Below are positions 12,762 through 27,381 of a stretch of DNA of 64,000 nt, piece after piece (the first letter of the stretch is position 1; every line of letters begins with the position of its first letter). The notes beneath the pieces are model-generated. The model searched no databases. It saw only the letters and a program-made list of their open reading frames with translations, and had not been told where the DNA came from. The position numbers were made by a program, and so were the translations under genes. The stretch is from Voacanga thouarsii (lineage: Eukaryota; Streptophyta; Magnoliopsida; Gentianales; Apocynaceae), in contig JANUWF010001636.1 of the NCBI GenBank assembly GCA_026120185.1, positions 2,480,001-2,544,000 of the forward strand, written 5' to 3'.

Positions 12762-13191
12762 GGCCAAAATACATATTATGGTCCTGCAGGCTAAGTTATG
12801 GCAACAGCAGATTCATGATACAAGAACAACAATAACCAAGCACAAGGCATCTGAGGGGATCATCATACAGGATTGAACTTCTACCTTGCAAACAAGGAGC
12901 ATTGATCTCAAAAATGCAGGCCATCCCTAAGAGAAAGATCCAACCTTCCAGCTTATACACACCAAAGGTCTCAGGATCTACGCAAGGCCAAAATACATAT
13001 TATGGCCCTACAGGCTAAGTTATGGTAAACAGCAGATTTCATGATACAAGAACAACAATAATCAAGCACAAGCATCTCATGGGATCATCATACCTTGCAA
13101 ACAAGGAGCATTGATCTCAAAAATGCAGGCCATCCCTAATAGAAAGATCCAACCTTCCAGCTTATACACACCACAGGTCTCAGGATCTACG
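12762..13191. repeat. Tandem direct duplication, about 206-224 bp
   Basis: Copy 1 spans 12762-12985 and copy 2 spans 12986-13191. They match closely from GGCCAAAATACATATTATGG to CTCAGGATCTACG; copy 1 carries a short insertion near 12870. The copies are head-to-tail and non-coding. No known element was recognised inside. Confidence 0.9.
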
Positions 13192-16100
13192 GATGAGTGC
13201 TTCTGACTAAATGAATGCTGGCAGACTAAATTCATGCTATAAATGAAATCATAGTCATAGAATATTTTCCAATAGAATTACCAGCAGGTTAACCTAACAT
13301 ATTCTTGGTTCCTATATTGTGTTTCTTTACACAACAGCAGAGGGACCCAAACCACATACAGATAAATGTAACTCTTGTGATAATAAACTATCAAAGAGTA
13401 AAGTGCAAGTGGAGAACTCAATGACCATTCAAAGGAATTAAAACTCTTTGATGGGCATGAATACAGCACTAACATGGCAATGCATGTACTGAAGATATTC
13501 AAGAAATGGACAGCCACGTAATCATGCCAATTAGAATAGTGTGTCTACATGTCAGCTCAATAGCTATACCTATGATGTTCATCCAACTATGCTTCAATCC
13601 TCTATGCAACAATTTCTTGGATTATTCATCTGTCAAGGAGACCTGATCCCATTATAACCTTCCTGGGTCATTACTCCCCCTATATGGTTGTATATAGGTA
13701 CATCAATACCAAAGTGATCCTCCCCTATATGTTTGCTCATCAATATATGTTTGCTCATCAATACAAGTTTATAGTGTTCAGTTGCGGAACAAGGCTGAAA
13801 ATGTAAATGCTGAACACAATATCCTAGAATGAGTCCCATCAAGTAAATCTAAAACTGCATATGTACAGCAAAAATTTATGCAGAGCATTAGCTACATGAC
13901 TTCCTTTTTTAGATAAGCAAGCAGCTATTTCTTAACTGGACCAGATCCACCCGTTTTGATAGTCTGGTCGGATTCAGTACAATTCCAAAAATTTCATTAA
14001 AAAACCAGTAAGGACCAGCAAAACCGATGAACCAGTTAGGATCAAATCAGGCATATTTAACCGCTACTTTATTTTCTTTAATATTTTTATTTTTAACGTT
14101 ATTTTTCTTTAAAATATTTCACTGTTCGAAGTTTGAACTGCATTTTATTATTTTTCATTTATATATTTATGAACGCTTTATGAGTTTCATGATGATATTC
14201 ACAATTTTTTAGAAATATTGTTATACTTTTGAAAAGACTTATGAAAATTTAATTCCTTTAATTATTCTAATGAATCGCAGAAAAACTGGTAAATGGTAAA
14301 GTTACCGGTTCACTAACTCATCTAATTCCAAAAAACACAGGCTATAAGACTGCCACCTTTAACTGTATTCATCCTATAAGCATTGAGCATGCCACTGTAG
14401 TCCTTCACATGATGCACTAGCAAAGTTGGATATCTGGGCTCCATTCCAATTAAATGTTCTCCCACTTTCCCAAAAAAATCTTGGAATTCTTGAAACCAAC
14501 ATAAGGTGCAATATCCTTTTAGATACCAATAAAAAATCATGCAGGAATCATGAATTTGTTTCTGCTGCAATTAAAAGCTCTCCCTAATTTTCCTAGAAGC
14601 ACCCTTTATCATTTTCAACACCAACATAAGGTGCAATATCCTTCAACAGACTGAAGGAAATCGTACACCCTGCTACCACATTTGAGTGCTCACAAATAAC
14701 TTCCCATACTACAGACACCTACTGCTACAACAAATAGAAAACCCACATGCAATTCATTATTCCATCTCACAGCAAGCAAACCCCATAGCTCCCTCCCAAA
14801 AAGGAACCCGAAAACAAAAACAATTTACAGATTAACAGAAGAAAAAACCTGCTTTAAAAAAAAAAAATCAATATATGTAACAAGCTACAACTAGTGTCAA
14901 TGGTGATTACTTAAATATTTTCAGCTACCCAAGAAAAAAGAATTTAAACAAAAAAAAAAAAACAATTTCAAACCATAGGCAACCCCAGACAAAGGGGTTG
15001 CTCTACTTTACGCGCAACAAAGGGAGTACCGGCTCTAGTACAGGAAAATCACCTTTGCAAACCAACAAAGGTCAAGAAAAATCCACTGCAAAACTACTAA
15101 AGTCAACATGATAACAATATAATGTGGGGAATGGACCTACCCTATTCATAGGAACACCAGAATCAAGCCCTAGATTATATCTCTCTTAGGACTTAAAGCA
15201 TAGAGGGAAACTAGATCTGAGCTAAATGCTCCAATTATTAATGCAAGAAAGGGGATTTACACTATAGTAAGTTGCAGCATGGCATCAATGAACACAATCC
15301 CAAATCAAATCAATACAAAATTTTCATATCAGAAGTTCAGAACATACAGCACTCACTAGCATTTTGATATTGCCTGAAACCTCGTGTCATCTAGCATCCC
15401 CACATGAATGTAAAGCAACAAGAATTCTCTCTAGTTGCTAGGTATATATGATGGAGCCTTCATGAATTAGCTAAAAAATCAGGGTCCAGCAAAGGACACT
15501 TCATCAGCATCTGCAATTGGACTATTGATAACCAAGTGCACTAGCATTTAAAGGCCGCCATGGATTCATCTTTACAATGACTGCCCAAAATTTTCCCACC
15601 TAAGGGTATATTCTGCTCTTTTTGAGGAAAATTTACAGCTATGTTATAAACCATTAATTCATAACCTCAATTCACTGTGTAAAGTGGACTGAAGTTATTT
15701 CCTTTGCTTTAGGGCACAACATGTATGTTACCAGCCTTCCCTTGATGTTTAAGATTCATACTGCAAGGACTTCCACTCAAGGTTAATAGAACAACTTCAA
15801 GAAATATTCCCCGGTTATTCTGAAATCATTGTTTGGTTCAATCAGAGACCTAGTTAATTGGACTTCCAAATATAGTAAGGCAAGAATTGCTTGCATTAAA
15901 AATAGATTAGAGTATGCCCAAGTTTTCAGTTTGGCCAAGCGTGCTACTCACCATGATATCAATAGATAATAAGCCAAGGAACAGGAGCACATATACCAAA
16001 TGGATCTTAGAATCACAAAATTCTACTTTATAATGCTCAAAAATTCAAAAATCTATTATGAGATACAGTGATTTTAAAATGAAAATGAAAATGACAAGCC

Positions 16101-16288
16101 CGTCTATGCTACTATAAGCTCCTTTACATGCATCTATTCCATTCATAAGATGGATTCTGACTCTTTAACATGGTCTCATGTCAGCTTCAAGAAACAAGAG
16201 CGGAGAAAAGTCTCCCATTCTTGGAAACCATTTTACTCTAGCTTTCAGAGTCTAATATACAGACAGTCAGGGGGAGAGTAAAAGACTT
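13192..16288. other. Intergenic, downstream of TFIIF beta
   Basis: No exon chain seen. The base composition is less AT-extreme than elsewhere. The stretch next to 16288 probably includes the 3' untranslated region of the TFIIF beta gene. Confidence 0.4.
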
Positions 16289-19200
16289 TTATTCAGCACC
16301 TGTGTCCACGACAGATTTTTTATACTCAGGCTTCAACTCATATGTTCCTTGGTTTGTACCCCTTTTGTTATAAACGCAGAGCTCATTCAGTATCTCTTTC
16401 AAGAATTGCTGGAAAATAGAGCAACACAAGACAATTAGTTCATAGAACATCCATTAGTTCTGTGTGTTTGTATGTGTGTGTCTTTTTGCATGAGGGGTTT
16501 GGTTTTGGAGACAGACTATAATCCCTGCAAAGAAGCATAGACTTTCTATTGTCATGCAATGGCTAGCAGCTAGAAGAGGGTGATACACTGTCACAGCTTC
16601 TATACAAAAGGAATGAACATCCTCACAGTAAGTAAGCAAGAATTATAATAAACCACAAAAACTTGCAGGCAAAATGCACTATCAAACAACTGTCTTTCCC
16701 CCCTCCTACGCACCCCAATCCTTCAAATAAGGAGAAAAATGCTAACTTCAGAAAAATTACTCAAAGAAATAAGAAAATATATACCGCAGGTTGATCTGTC
16801 TCTTGTACTAGCTGCTTTAAAGCCCAATTAGACTGTCTTTCAAAAAGTTTAAACATGATATCCTCCAGTTCCCCTCGGTCCCGCCGAGTTCTTTTCACAT
16901 CTGATCCCTTAACCGGAGGTGCTTTCTTCTTATCCTGCAAAACAAGAATTCACTTAAATAACTGTCCAGCTACCCTTAGAGACCTTTTGCAAGGAACCAA
17001 TGGAAAATACTTATGCGCCTCAATGAAAATAAATCAGCAATAATCATACTTGGTAAATGACAAAGAGATGAGAGAAAAAAACATCTAAAAACATGAACAT
17101 ACATACTAGCATATCCCAAAGAGACCATTAGATGTGTAAACGTAAAACCATGTGACTCAAACACACTCCTCTAATTAGACCTCTTCCTTCAGCACAGCCA
17201 GATTGTACCTTCCCCTTCCCCACCCCACCTCACATCCCTTTGCTCAACAACACCGAGATGTAAAGTCACCCCTACATATATGAACATGTACAAAATCTTG
17301 CATATAAAGAGACCATTAGATGCCTGAGAGTATAACCATGAGGCTAAAACAAATTCATCTCTACCAGACCTGTTCTTCCAGCACAGCCAGCTGATTGTGC
17401 CTTCCGCTTCCAAAACCCTATATGGGACTCTTGCCCTAGCTATACTAGAGCAGAAATTTATTCGAAACAAGTTCCTAAAACACAGGGTATCTACATTAAG
17501 TACCTTAGAACTGGAAGCAATCAGGCCCACCATTCCAGGCATAGGCCTCATGTGCACTCCACGATCATTGTCAATTACCTGTTAGTCAGTCATAGACATC
17601 CCAAGTGTTAACTGTCAAATTTATTGTTACAATCACGTGAACAGAGAACCAATCAACTGTGAAATTCTCCACCTGTATCTGTCTATTTTTAATCATTGAC
17701 TTATTTGTCCTTTCACGACACATTTTTCGATACTCTTCCATGTTTGTGTTATGGGGCTTCATATCAAATTTATGCTCAACTTTTCCTTCCATGGCCAGTT
17801 TTCCTGGAAAAACAACAAGTATATATAGAAATGTTAGATGGCACTTGACCATATAAATCATTTCCTCAGATACTTTATAGCAAAGGAACCTCTGCTGCAC
17901 GGAGATAATTTCTTTTTTTTTTTCCATTTAAAAAACTAAATAAAGCAAAGATCCCAAGATCATAAAGTAGCATTTCTGTAAAACTTTCCTGATGCCAGAA
18001 AACCCATGTTCAAAAGATATGAAAACAGTATGAGATGAAAAAGAGCAATGATTAAAGGAGTCATCAATAATAAGTTCATGTAATTGTTACCATACGTCAA
18101 AATGTTTTAAGTTCAACTAAAAGTTCATACAAGAGAAAACAGAGAAGAAAATGCATCTCCACAAAATAACAGTTTTCTAGGCAAAAATTATCAGGTTTCC
18201 ACCCAAGAAACAGAGATGGCTAAATAGAAGCATGTTCCTGCAGGAAAATGCAATGAAGCTAATAATTTGATTTGATAACACCTAAGCTGTAGTGTGAATA
18301 TTAGATTTTGTAATAAGAGAGCTGTAAAGATCACCTTGATTTGTCTCGGAGAAAACACACATAGGAACAAAGTCTTTAAACATATTCAGAGAGTAACTTT
18401 TTGGCATGTTTCCAACGTCATTGCCACCCATCTCCATTGTGAACTGATGGACAAACAAACAGGTGAAGAAAAGGAGTTAAACTCACTCTTAAAACTTCGC
18501 AAGCAATGAACAATTTTTATGGTCCATATTTGTCCAATTCACCTCAATAAAGTTCATTATCAAGAATTTACACCTCTGAAGGAAAAAGAAAGGGAAAAAT
18601 GGTAGATATCTGGTGCTGTTGCGTGATAAACCTTCCCAACCAAACAAAAAACAAGATGCTAAATTTGTGTTAATGCACTGAATGTGATAGAACTGAACAA
18701 CATACACATGTATTGATTACGAATGCAAGTGTTCGACTGGCATGGTTATCAGAAGAGATGGACAAATCCAAATGTCAGTCTTCTCAAAAATACGTACTTT
18801 ACTACCACAACTCTGTGCCACTGAATCTGCGGATATGCAAAAGTTTGTAGGCATCCAGGAATTTTAGAGCTCTAGCAATCTCCATAAAGTAGTTTTCATA
18901 CCAAATGCAAATACTATTTGATATATGGATCCAGTTTTGCACACGGCATACTCATTACAGAAGCAACATTCAGAATTGGTGAACTGTGTTAACCAACAAA
19001 CATACAAAAGATAGGTAAATGATCTATCTACTCCAAACCTTCTCAAATTCAGATGCTATAGTTAAAAAAGTTTTAACTTTCGCACAGAAATACAACAACA
19101 CACAAACTACATCAAGACCTAGAGCCAGTCAACCAAAACGATACTCAATTTCAAAAGAAAACCAAATCAAAATAACAAGACGAGATAAGTCAATTAAAAA

Positions 19201-19444
19201 TCTACATAGCTATGCAAGTGATTACCTGAAGGGAGGAAGGATCCTCGGAGTGAAGAGGATCAAGAGAAACAACGACTTTAGCAACTGGAAGAGAATCGGA
19301 GGCGGAGGAGGAAGAAGTAGACGAGGCAGCGTGAGATTGCCACGACTTGGAAACGACTAACGGACACTTCATCAGCCACACCGATCTCTCGGCCTTAGCG
19401 GTGTCTATGGTGCTGCTGTTGCTACTGTTGCCGTCTTCTTCCAT
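16289..19444 (-). CDS. TFIIF beta subunit (RAP30-like)
   Basis: Six exons on the minus strand: 19444-19226, 18443-18335, 17803-17673, 17578-17504, 16934-16785 and 16408-16289 (804 nt, 267 residues). This is the general transcription factor that delivers RNA polymerase II to the promoter as a heterodimer with TFIIF alpha. Family stretches are clear: AERSVWLMKCPLVVSKSWQ near the N-terminus, VAKVVVSLDPL, EGKVEHKFDMKPHN, CRERTNKSMIKNRQIQV, DRGVHMRPMPGMVGL. The C-terminal winged helix reads RRDRGELEDIMFKLFERQ, then LNELCVYNKRGTNQGTYEL. The N-terminus has a serine-rich linker. All introns are GT-AG and most exon joins are in phase 0. Length and motifs fit a complete gene. The start is the only ATG ahead of the conserved block in exon 1. 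Confidence 0.95.
17118..17417. repeat. Diverged tandem duplication in TFIIF beta intron 4
   Basis: Two related stretches of about 110 bp start at 17118 and 17306, both opening with AAAGAGACCATTAGATG and both reaching CAGCACAGCCAG. The period is 188 bp. They are diverged and non-coding. Confidence 0.7.
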
Positions 19445-19964
19445 CTTCTTCTCCGTTCAGGGGCGTCTGGTGCTTTGGTACTTCTGATTTCTGAATTGAT
19501 GATTTTGTTCACGTTTTCAATCCACTAATGTATCGCTTCATGAATTTGAATGTTCCAGGCGTTTTTGTTTTTTTTTTTTTTTCCTGGGTGAGGAGGGGGA
19601 AGGTTTTGTATTTATTTCTTTCCCTGTTTCGCCGGTGGCCGGTCGGTGGAGATGACCGTGTAGTAGCAAGGCGTGATGACTGAAGCAGACCAGATTGACT
19701 CGGGGTCGCCACTCAACTGCACCGCTTTGCTCTGGGCTGCAGAGCTTTTGGAGTTAAGGTCCCCAATGAAGTGTCCAAATCCATTGGACTTTGTATTATT
19801 TCATGGGCTTCACCAAACTTTATGGTGGGCTTTGATTGGCTTCCCCGAATTTCCAACTGCATTATGCTGGATTTTGATCTGGACCTCTTCCAAATCCACT
19901 ATGGCCTTGTACCATTGTTTTCTTTTACTCGCCTTCATGCTTGTCGAACGAGCGCGCACACACG

Positions 19965-19972
<8 letters not shown>

Positions 19973-19997
<25 letters not shown>
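19973..19997. repeat. (TA)n microsatellite
   Basis: Perfect TA run upstream of the TFIIF beta gene. Confidence 0.9.
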
Positions 19998-19999
<2 letters not shown>

Positions 20000-20476
20000 G
20001 TGAAATGTTCTTATAGTGACACGTGACAAAGTTGAATTCAAATAAAGATTCTTTGTTTGAGCATGTGTCTTTTGCTGCTTTGTTTTTTGTGTTGCCAATA
20101 ACTAATTTCAATGGCTATGGATTCAAATTATGCATGTATTAAAACTCTGAATTCATTGATATACACAGAGTAAACAATACGATTTCTTAAGATAATGTCG
20201 ACACCAAAAAAGCAACTACATACAAAGTCATTCCTTATCGTCATTACATTTTGTATTTGATTATTGAGAAACCTAAAATAGGGTTTTTTATTTCTAAAAA
20301 ATGCATTAGAGAAACCCTACCTCAATTTTCTAAATTATTATATTCAAATTATCAATATATGTTTCTTGATCTGAAATCATTAAATTCATTGAGTTAAAGA
20401 AGTAATTGAACAAAGCCATTCAAATTGTATCAACAGGATCGAAGAAAGCAAAGCATCAAATTTTGTCAATTAACCC

Positions 20477-20708
20477 CTCTCTCTCTCTCTCTCTCAATAT
20501 ATCTATATGTATATATATGTACATCTATTTATATACATATAGATATCTATAAATATGTATAGATATACATATGTACATATATCTATATATATGTATGTAT
20601 AGATAGGTATCTATACATACATATGTATAGATATACATATATGTATATACATCTATACATATACATGTATGTATATATGTATATACATATATAATTACAT
20701 ATACATAT
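20477..20708. repeat. CT run followed by TA-rich simple repeat
   Basis: A (CT)n run at 20477-20495 passes into about 210 bp of TATA/TATACA/TATGTA repeats. The repeat directly abuts the pararetrovirus-like fragment. Confidence 0.9.
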
Positions 20709-21698
20709 ATTGAACATGTTCAGATAATTGGAAATAGTTATACTCTTAATATAGAAATTTTAAATAGAAAGAAAAGTAATAAAACGAATAGGATCGACAT
20801 TCTTGTTTTAATTAAAATAGAAAATATAGAGATAGAAGTACCAGCCTTAATTGATACTGGTTGCAGTAATTCGGTTCTTAATACTACTATAATACCTAAA
20901 AAATATCATACAATTGCTAGTACTATAACTGAAGCAGCCCAGATGAATGGAAAAATATATAGGTACACTAAATCAGTAAAAAATGTAGCCTTTCATTTTA
21001 AAATCTCTTCAACTTCCTATACAGAACCTTATTATGTTCTTGAAATTTATCTTAGACCTACTCAGTACAATTTAATTATAGGATTAGATTTTATGCTTCA
21101 ATATTATCATGGTTTTGTTTTGACCCGTAATGGTATCCATTTTTTCAAAAGTAGTACTTTACCTTATAACACTCCAAAGTGCGCTCAGAAGTATCGTGGC
21201 TCCTTTCACCCTCCACCACCTAAAACTAGTACAGAGATAGAAACTCCACAACCAGATAGACTTGAAAATTGTAAGTGTTCTATATTTGGTAGTTGTAAAC
21301 AAAATAAAATAGATCAAATAATAGACATAGATCACCGTGAATTTTTAGAACAAATAGATTCTCAAATAGATTGGTTAGATCATGATATACAAATTAATTA
21401 TCTACATTTAAAAAATTTATATAATCTTTTAGAAATAGGGATTTATGATATAGACAATATACTTAGTAAATTAGAAAAAGAGGAAATAATTGGAGAAAAT
21501 CCTACAAAACATTGGCATAAGGATAAACTATATTGTAAACTAGAAATTCTAAATCCAAATTTACAAATTACTACAGCTAAAATTGATGCTAGTAATGAAG
21601 AAATTAAAGAATTTGAAACGCATATAGGAGACTTATCAAAATTAGAAGTAATTAGAAATAGCAGTAGTCCTCATAAAAAGTGCTGCTTTTATTGTTAG
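20709..21698 (+). pseudogene. Pararetroviral protease region, frameshifted
   Basis: An open frame runs through this stretch; the first ATG is at 20943, but homology begins upstream of it. The aspartic protease active-site motif DTGCS is encoded at 20853-20867, followed by a region with LIIGLDFMLQYY, typical of the second part of retroviral-type proteases. The frame closes at 21698 because an A-run near 21675-21681 shifts it just ahead of the reverse transcriptase. The linker is rich in acidic and lysine residues. Confidence 0.65.
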
Positions 21699-22620
21699 AA
21701 AACATAGTGAAATTGTTAGAGGAAAAAGTAGGATGGTCATAAATTATAAAAGATTAAATGATAATACATTAGAAGATAGTTATAATATCTCAGATAAAGA
21801 ACAGTTGATAAATAGAATTTAAGGATGTTATATATTTAGTAAGTTTGATTGTAAATCAGAATTTTGGCAAATTAGAATGCACTCTGATAGTATAGCATGG
21901 ACTACTTTTACCTGTCCTCTAGGACATTTTGAATGGTTAGTCATGCATTTTGGATTAAAAAATGCACTTGCAGTTTTCCAAAGAAAAATGGACACAACTT
22001 TTAATAAATATAATCGTTTTGTTTTAGTACACATAGATGATATTTTAGTTTTTTCTAAAAATAAAAATGAATATATTAGTCATCTGAAAATTGTTTTGTC
22101 CGAATTCTTAAAACATGGTATTGTAATTAGTAGAAAAAAGCTCAATTATTTAAGAAAAATATAGAATTCTTAGGGACAGAAATATGCCAAGGTAAAATAA
22201 AATTACAACCTCATATAAGTACAAAAGTATTAGATTTTCCTGATAAAATTGAAGATACAAAACAATTACAACAGTTTTTAGGAATATTAAATTATGCAAG
22301 ACTATTTATTCAAGACTTAAGTAAAATTATAAGACCATTATATAGCAAAACAAGTTATAAAGGACAAAAATATTTCAATAAAGAAGATATACAATTAGTG
22401 AAACAAAATAAGAAAAAATAAAAAAATTATCAAATTTAAGGTTATCATTAGATAGTGATTATTTAATTATAGAAACAGATGGATATGATAAGGGATGATG
22501 AGCCATTTTAAAATCCAAATCCATAAATATGTACTATTTAGGTAGGGCATTTGCCTCGTATAAAATCAGTAATGGTGTCATCATCGTATACTTCATAATC
22601 ACTTAATAAAATATATGGGA
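21680..22620 (+). pseudogene. Pararetroviral reverse transcriptase/RNase H, broken
   Basis: Reverse transcriptase motifs lie in order: FDCKSEFWQI near 21848, the GHFEW block near 21924, and HIDD at 22030-22041 where the family has YIDD at the catalytic centre. A TAA interrupts the frame shortly before FDCKS. A frameshift in an A-run near 22135 shifts the connection region. The RNase H start (ETDGYDKG, 22472-22495) is followed at once by two TGA codons at 22496-22501. Homology fades after about 22560. Confidence 0.65.
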
Positions 22621-23760
22621 CCTTTTAGTCACTTAAAAATAGTCTTGTAATGGTAACTCCAACCCATAAGATAAGACGTCATTCATGAAGTGTCTTTGAA
22701 GATATTTCCAAAGGTATGTCCGTATTAGTATTAATTTTTTTTTTTTAACAGCAAAGGAAAAGGCACCATCGCCTTTGGCCTTTTGTCAACAAAGGAAGGA
22801 GGAAGTACCTTTTGGCATTCAATGCTTATAATCACATCAACCTTTTTTTTTTTTTGGTTATACTATTTAAATATTTTATTTTTATTTAGTACAAAATTTA
22901 AGTATTATATATTGATAAATTATTATTTTAATTTTATTAATTAAGAATATTAATAATATAATTAATAAGTTACTAATTTTTTAAAATATGTATTTATTTA
23001 AAAAATGAAATTTCGATTCTAAATAAAAAGCATCTCTGTTTATGACAAAGATGCCACATAATAAAAAAAAAAAAAGGAAGAAGATTGTAGTACACACGAT
23101 ACACATTATAGCCAACAAGGCACACGCCTAATATGGAAAAATGATTTGCAATGACACCATGCCCCATGCTCCACACTAACAACTAATAAAAGCACAGCTA
23201 TTATTATTATTATTGAATTAATAATTTAACAAGTAAATATCTAATTCATAATTTAGAATAATTAAATATTAATACTCAAAGCATCAATAATAGTAGTCAT
23301 GGAATACTTTAATGATATATCTTTAATTTATTAAATTAGTCGAAATGATTAATATTAAAAATTTTATATTAATATTTTAAGTTCGAATTATACAAATTCT
23401 TTTATTAATAAAAAAATAATATATCTTTAAATTATTATAAAATAATATTATAAAAATATTATGAATTTTATCTCAAATAAATTTTTATCCATCGTAAACT
23501 CTAAACTCCAACCGCACATTCATTGTAATGGTGTATCAGTAGGTGCCAGACTTCAACTTGCACAGGCCAGAGTGCAGACTAGAACGACAATTATTAGCAT
23601 CCGAACAAAGAAATCCCAAATTTCTTGGCCCTTCAAGCAATTATCTGTATTCTGATATTCCGATACTGTTGTCTGCTTGACAAATTGGCAATGCTTGCAA
23701 GGGAATGAAAAGCCCCTCCTCTGGTTCCTAGCTCCCCATTCAAACTTGCAGATAGAAAAA
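22621..23760. other. Intergenic, AT-rich
   Basis: T-runs and A-runs at about 22735-22745 and 22845-22855. No coding exons recognised. The stretch next to the pararetrovirus fragment may contain its decayed downstream region. Confidence 0.4.
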
Positions 23761-23771
23761 CACTGCCATAT

Positions 23772-23789
23772 CACGTGTCAGTACGTGTC
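23772..23789 (+). promoter_or_regulatory. Two ABRE/G-box-like elements upstream of RD19-like gene
   Basis: CACGTGTC at 23772-23779 and TACGTGTC at 23782-23789 share the ACGTGTC core of abscisic acid response elements. They lie about 120 nt before the RD19-like start codon. Paired ABREs are a known arrangement in drought-responsive promoters, which suits this family. Activity is inferred. Confidence 0.55.
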
Positions 23790-23834
23790 AATCTCTCAAT
23801 CGCTCAATTCCCACCTACTGATCCAAAACCCAAT

Positions 23835-23840
23835 TATATA
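23835..23840 (+). promoter_or_regulatory. Candidate TATA box of RD19-like gene
   Basis: TATATA 65 nt upstream of the start codon and about 45 nt downstream of the paired ACGTGTC elements. Confidence 0.5.
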
Positions 23841-23904
23841 TTCCCCATTTTACTGATCAAAGCAGAAAAATATCTGTGCTTTCTTCTGCACACACTGTTC
23901 TCCA

Positions 23905-26269
<2,365 letters not shown>

Positions 26270-27381
26270 TCCAGCCAGTAGTTCGTTAAAAACCTTCATT
26301 CTGAACATTATTATGTAAATATGAATGGCATACATTCAGGTTTAAAGATATGTATGGTACCAGCTTCTTTAGTTTGCTCAATATGCTTCCCTATATCTGT
26401 AAACTGGGATCTGCTGAACTATTTATAAAGGTGGTCCTTTGGTGTTTCTCTATCATATTTGTATTGCTCGCTCTTTTTATGCTTTTCTGCCTGCTTCTGC
26501 GTTGCTGGATGATCTTTCTACATTGTTTAGCTAATTTAAAAGACATATACACTCGGGGCCCAGTGTACTGGAATTTGGATCTTCAATGAGGGCTTGCAGT
26601 TTGGGGTTCTAGGGTTATTTGGATCGAGTTTATGAAAAGAATTTTACGGAAAAGTTTTGAAAAAATAGATGAGGTCCAGGAGGGAAACATGAGGTGTTGT
26701 GAGTAAAAATGTTTTAATGAATAAATTTTATTTAGATTGGATTTGTTCTATTTAAGTTTCAAAAAATAGAAATAAAAGTGGCTTTTGTTTTATTATTTTT
26801 TTTATTAATTCACAAATAAATATATCTTAAAGCTATGTTTGAGTTGAAAGGAGAGAAAACAAAAGGAGACTAGTTAAGGGATAGGAAAGGGGAGGAGAGA
26901 GGAAAAAAAATTAGTTAACATATTTGAATAATTTATATAAAAAAAAGAAGAGATAAATTATAAATATAAATATTCTAAATAAGGGTTTTTTAAATTACTT
27001 TCCTTTTGTTTCCACCAACCTTAAAATAGAAATTAAATTAAATATTTTTAATTAAATTTAATCACTCTATTCCACCTCTCTTTCCTTCTCCTTCATGAAA
27101 AATCACTGCAAATGTTTTTAGATTGATCTTCTCTCATTTTGTTTTTCCTTGCAAATCCATCAATCTAAACATATCCTGAGGTTTCTCTGGGACAGAAAAG
27201 GAAAAAAACATGTTATTCACAATGCTATAAGATCACAAAATGTGTATGTAATGAACATCAAAAGAAGGGAATGATTCAGGGAAGAAAATTAATTCACATT
27301 ACCACAAGTCCTATATAAGTATTTTCAGAATCTATATAAGAGAATATTTTCAAACTTCAGTCTAACTACTAGTGTAAGCCA
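26270..27381. other. Region between convergent RD19-like and V-ATPase genes
   Basis: Holds the 3' flanks of two convergent genes. The first 100-200 bp probably include the protease 3' untranslated region. No further exon recognised. Confidence 0.4.

Larger units (their letters stand above)
20709..22620 (+). other. Endogenous pararetrovirus fragment (Caulimoviridae-like)
   Basis: A partial, broken copy of a plant pararetrovirus polymerase region, reading protease, reverse transcriptase, RNase H on the plus strand. The reverse transcriptase contains a GHFEW motif followed by VMHFGLKNA, closer to caulimovirids (GHYEW..MPFGLKNAP) than to Ty3/gypsy elements. No LTRs or integrase were seen, which also argues against an LTR retrotransposon. 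Movement-protein and coat regions are not recognisable. It is non-functional: it has at least two frameshifts and several stop codons. The 3' boundary is approximate. Confidence 0.7.

Noticed and set aside
20943..22164. Ty3/gypsy LTR retrotransposon
   Set aside because: No LTRs, primer-binding site or integrase were seen, and the GHFEW block of the reverse transcriptase fits caulimovirids better.
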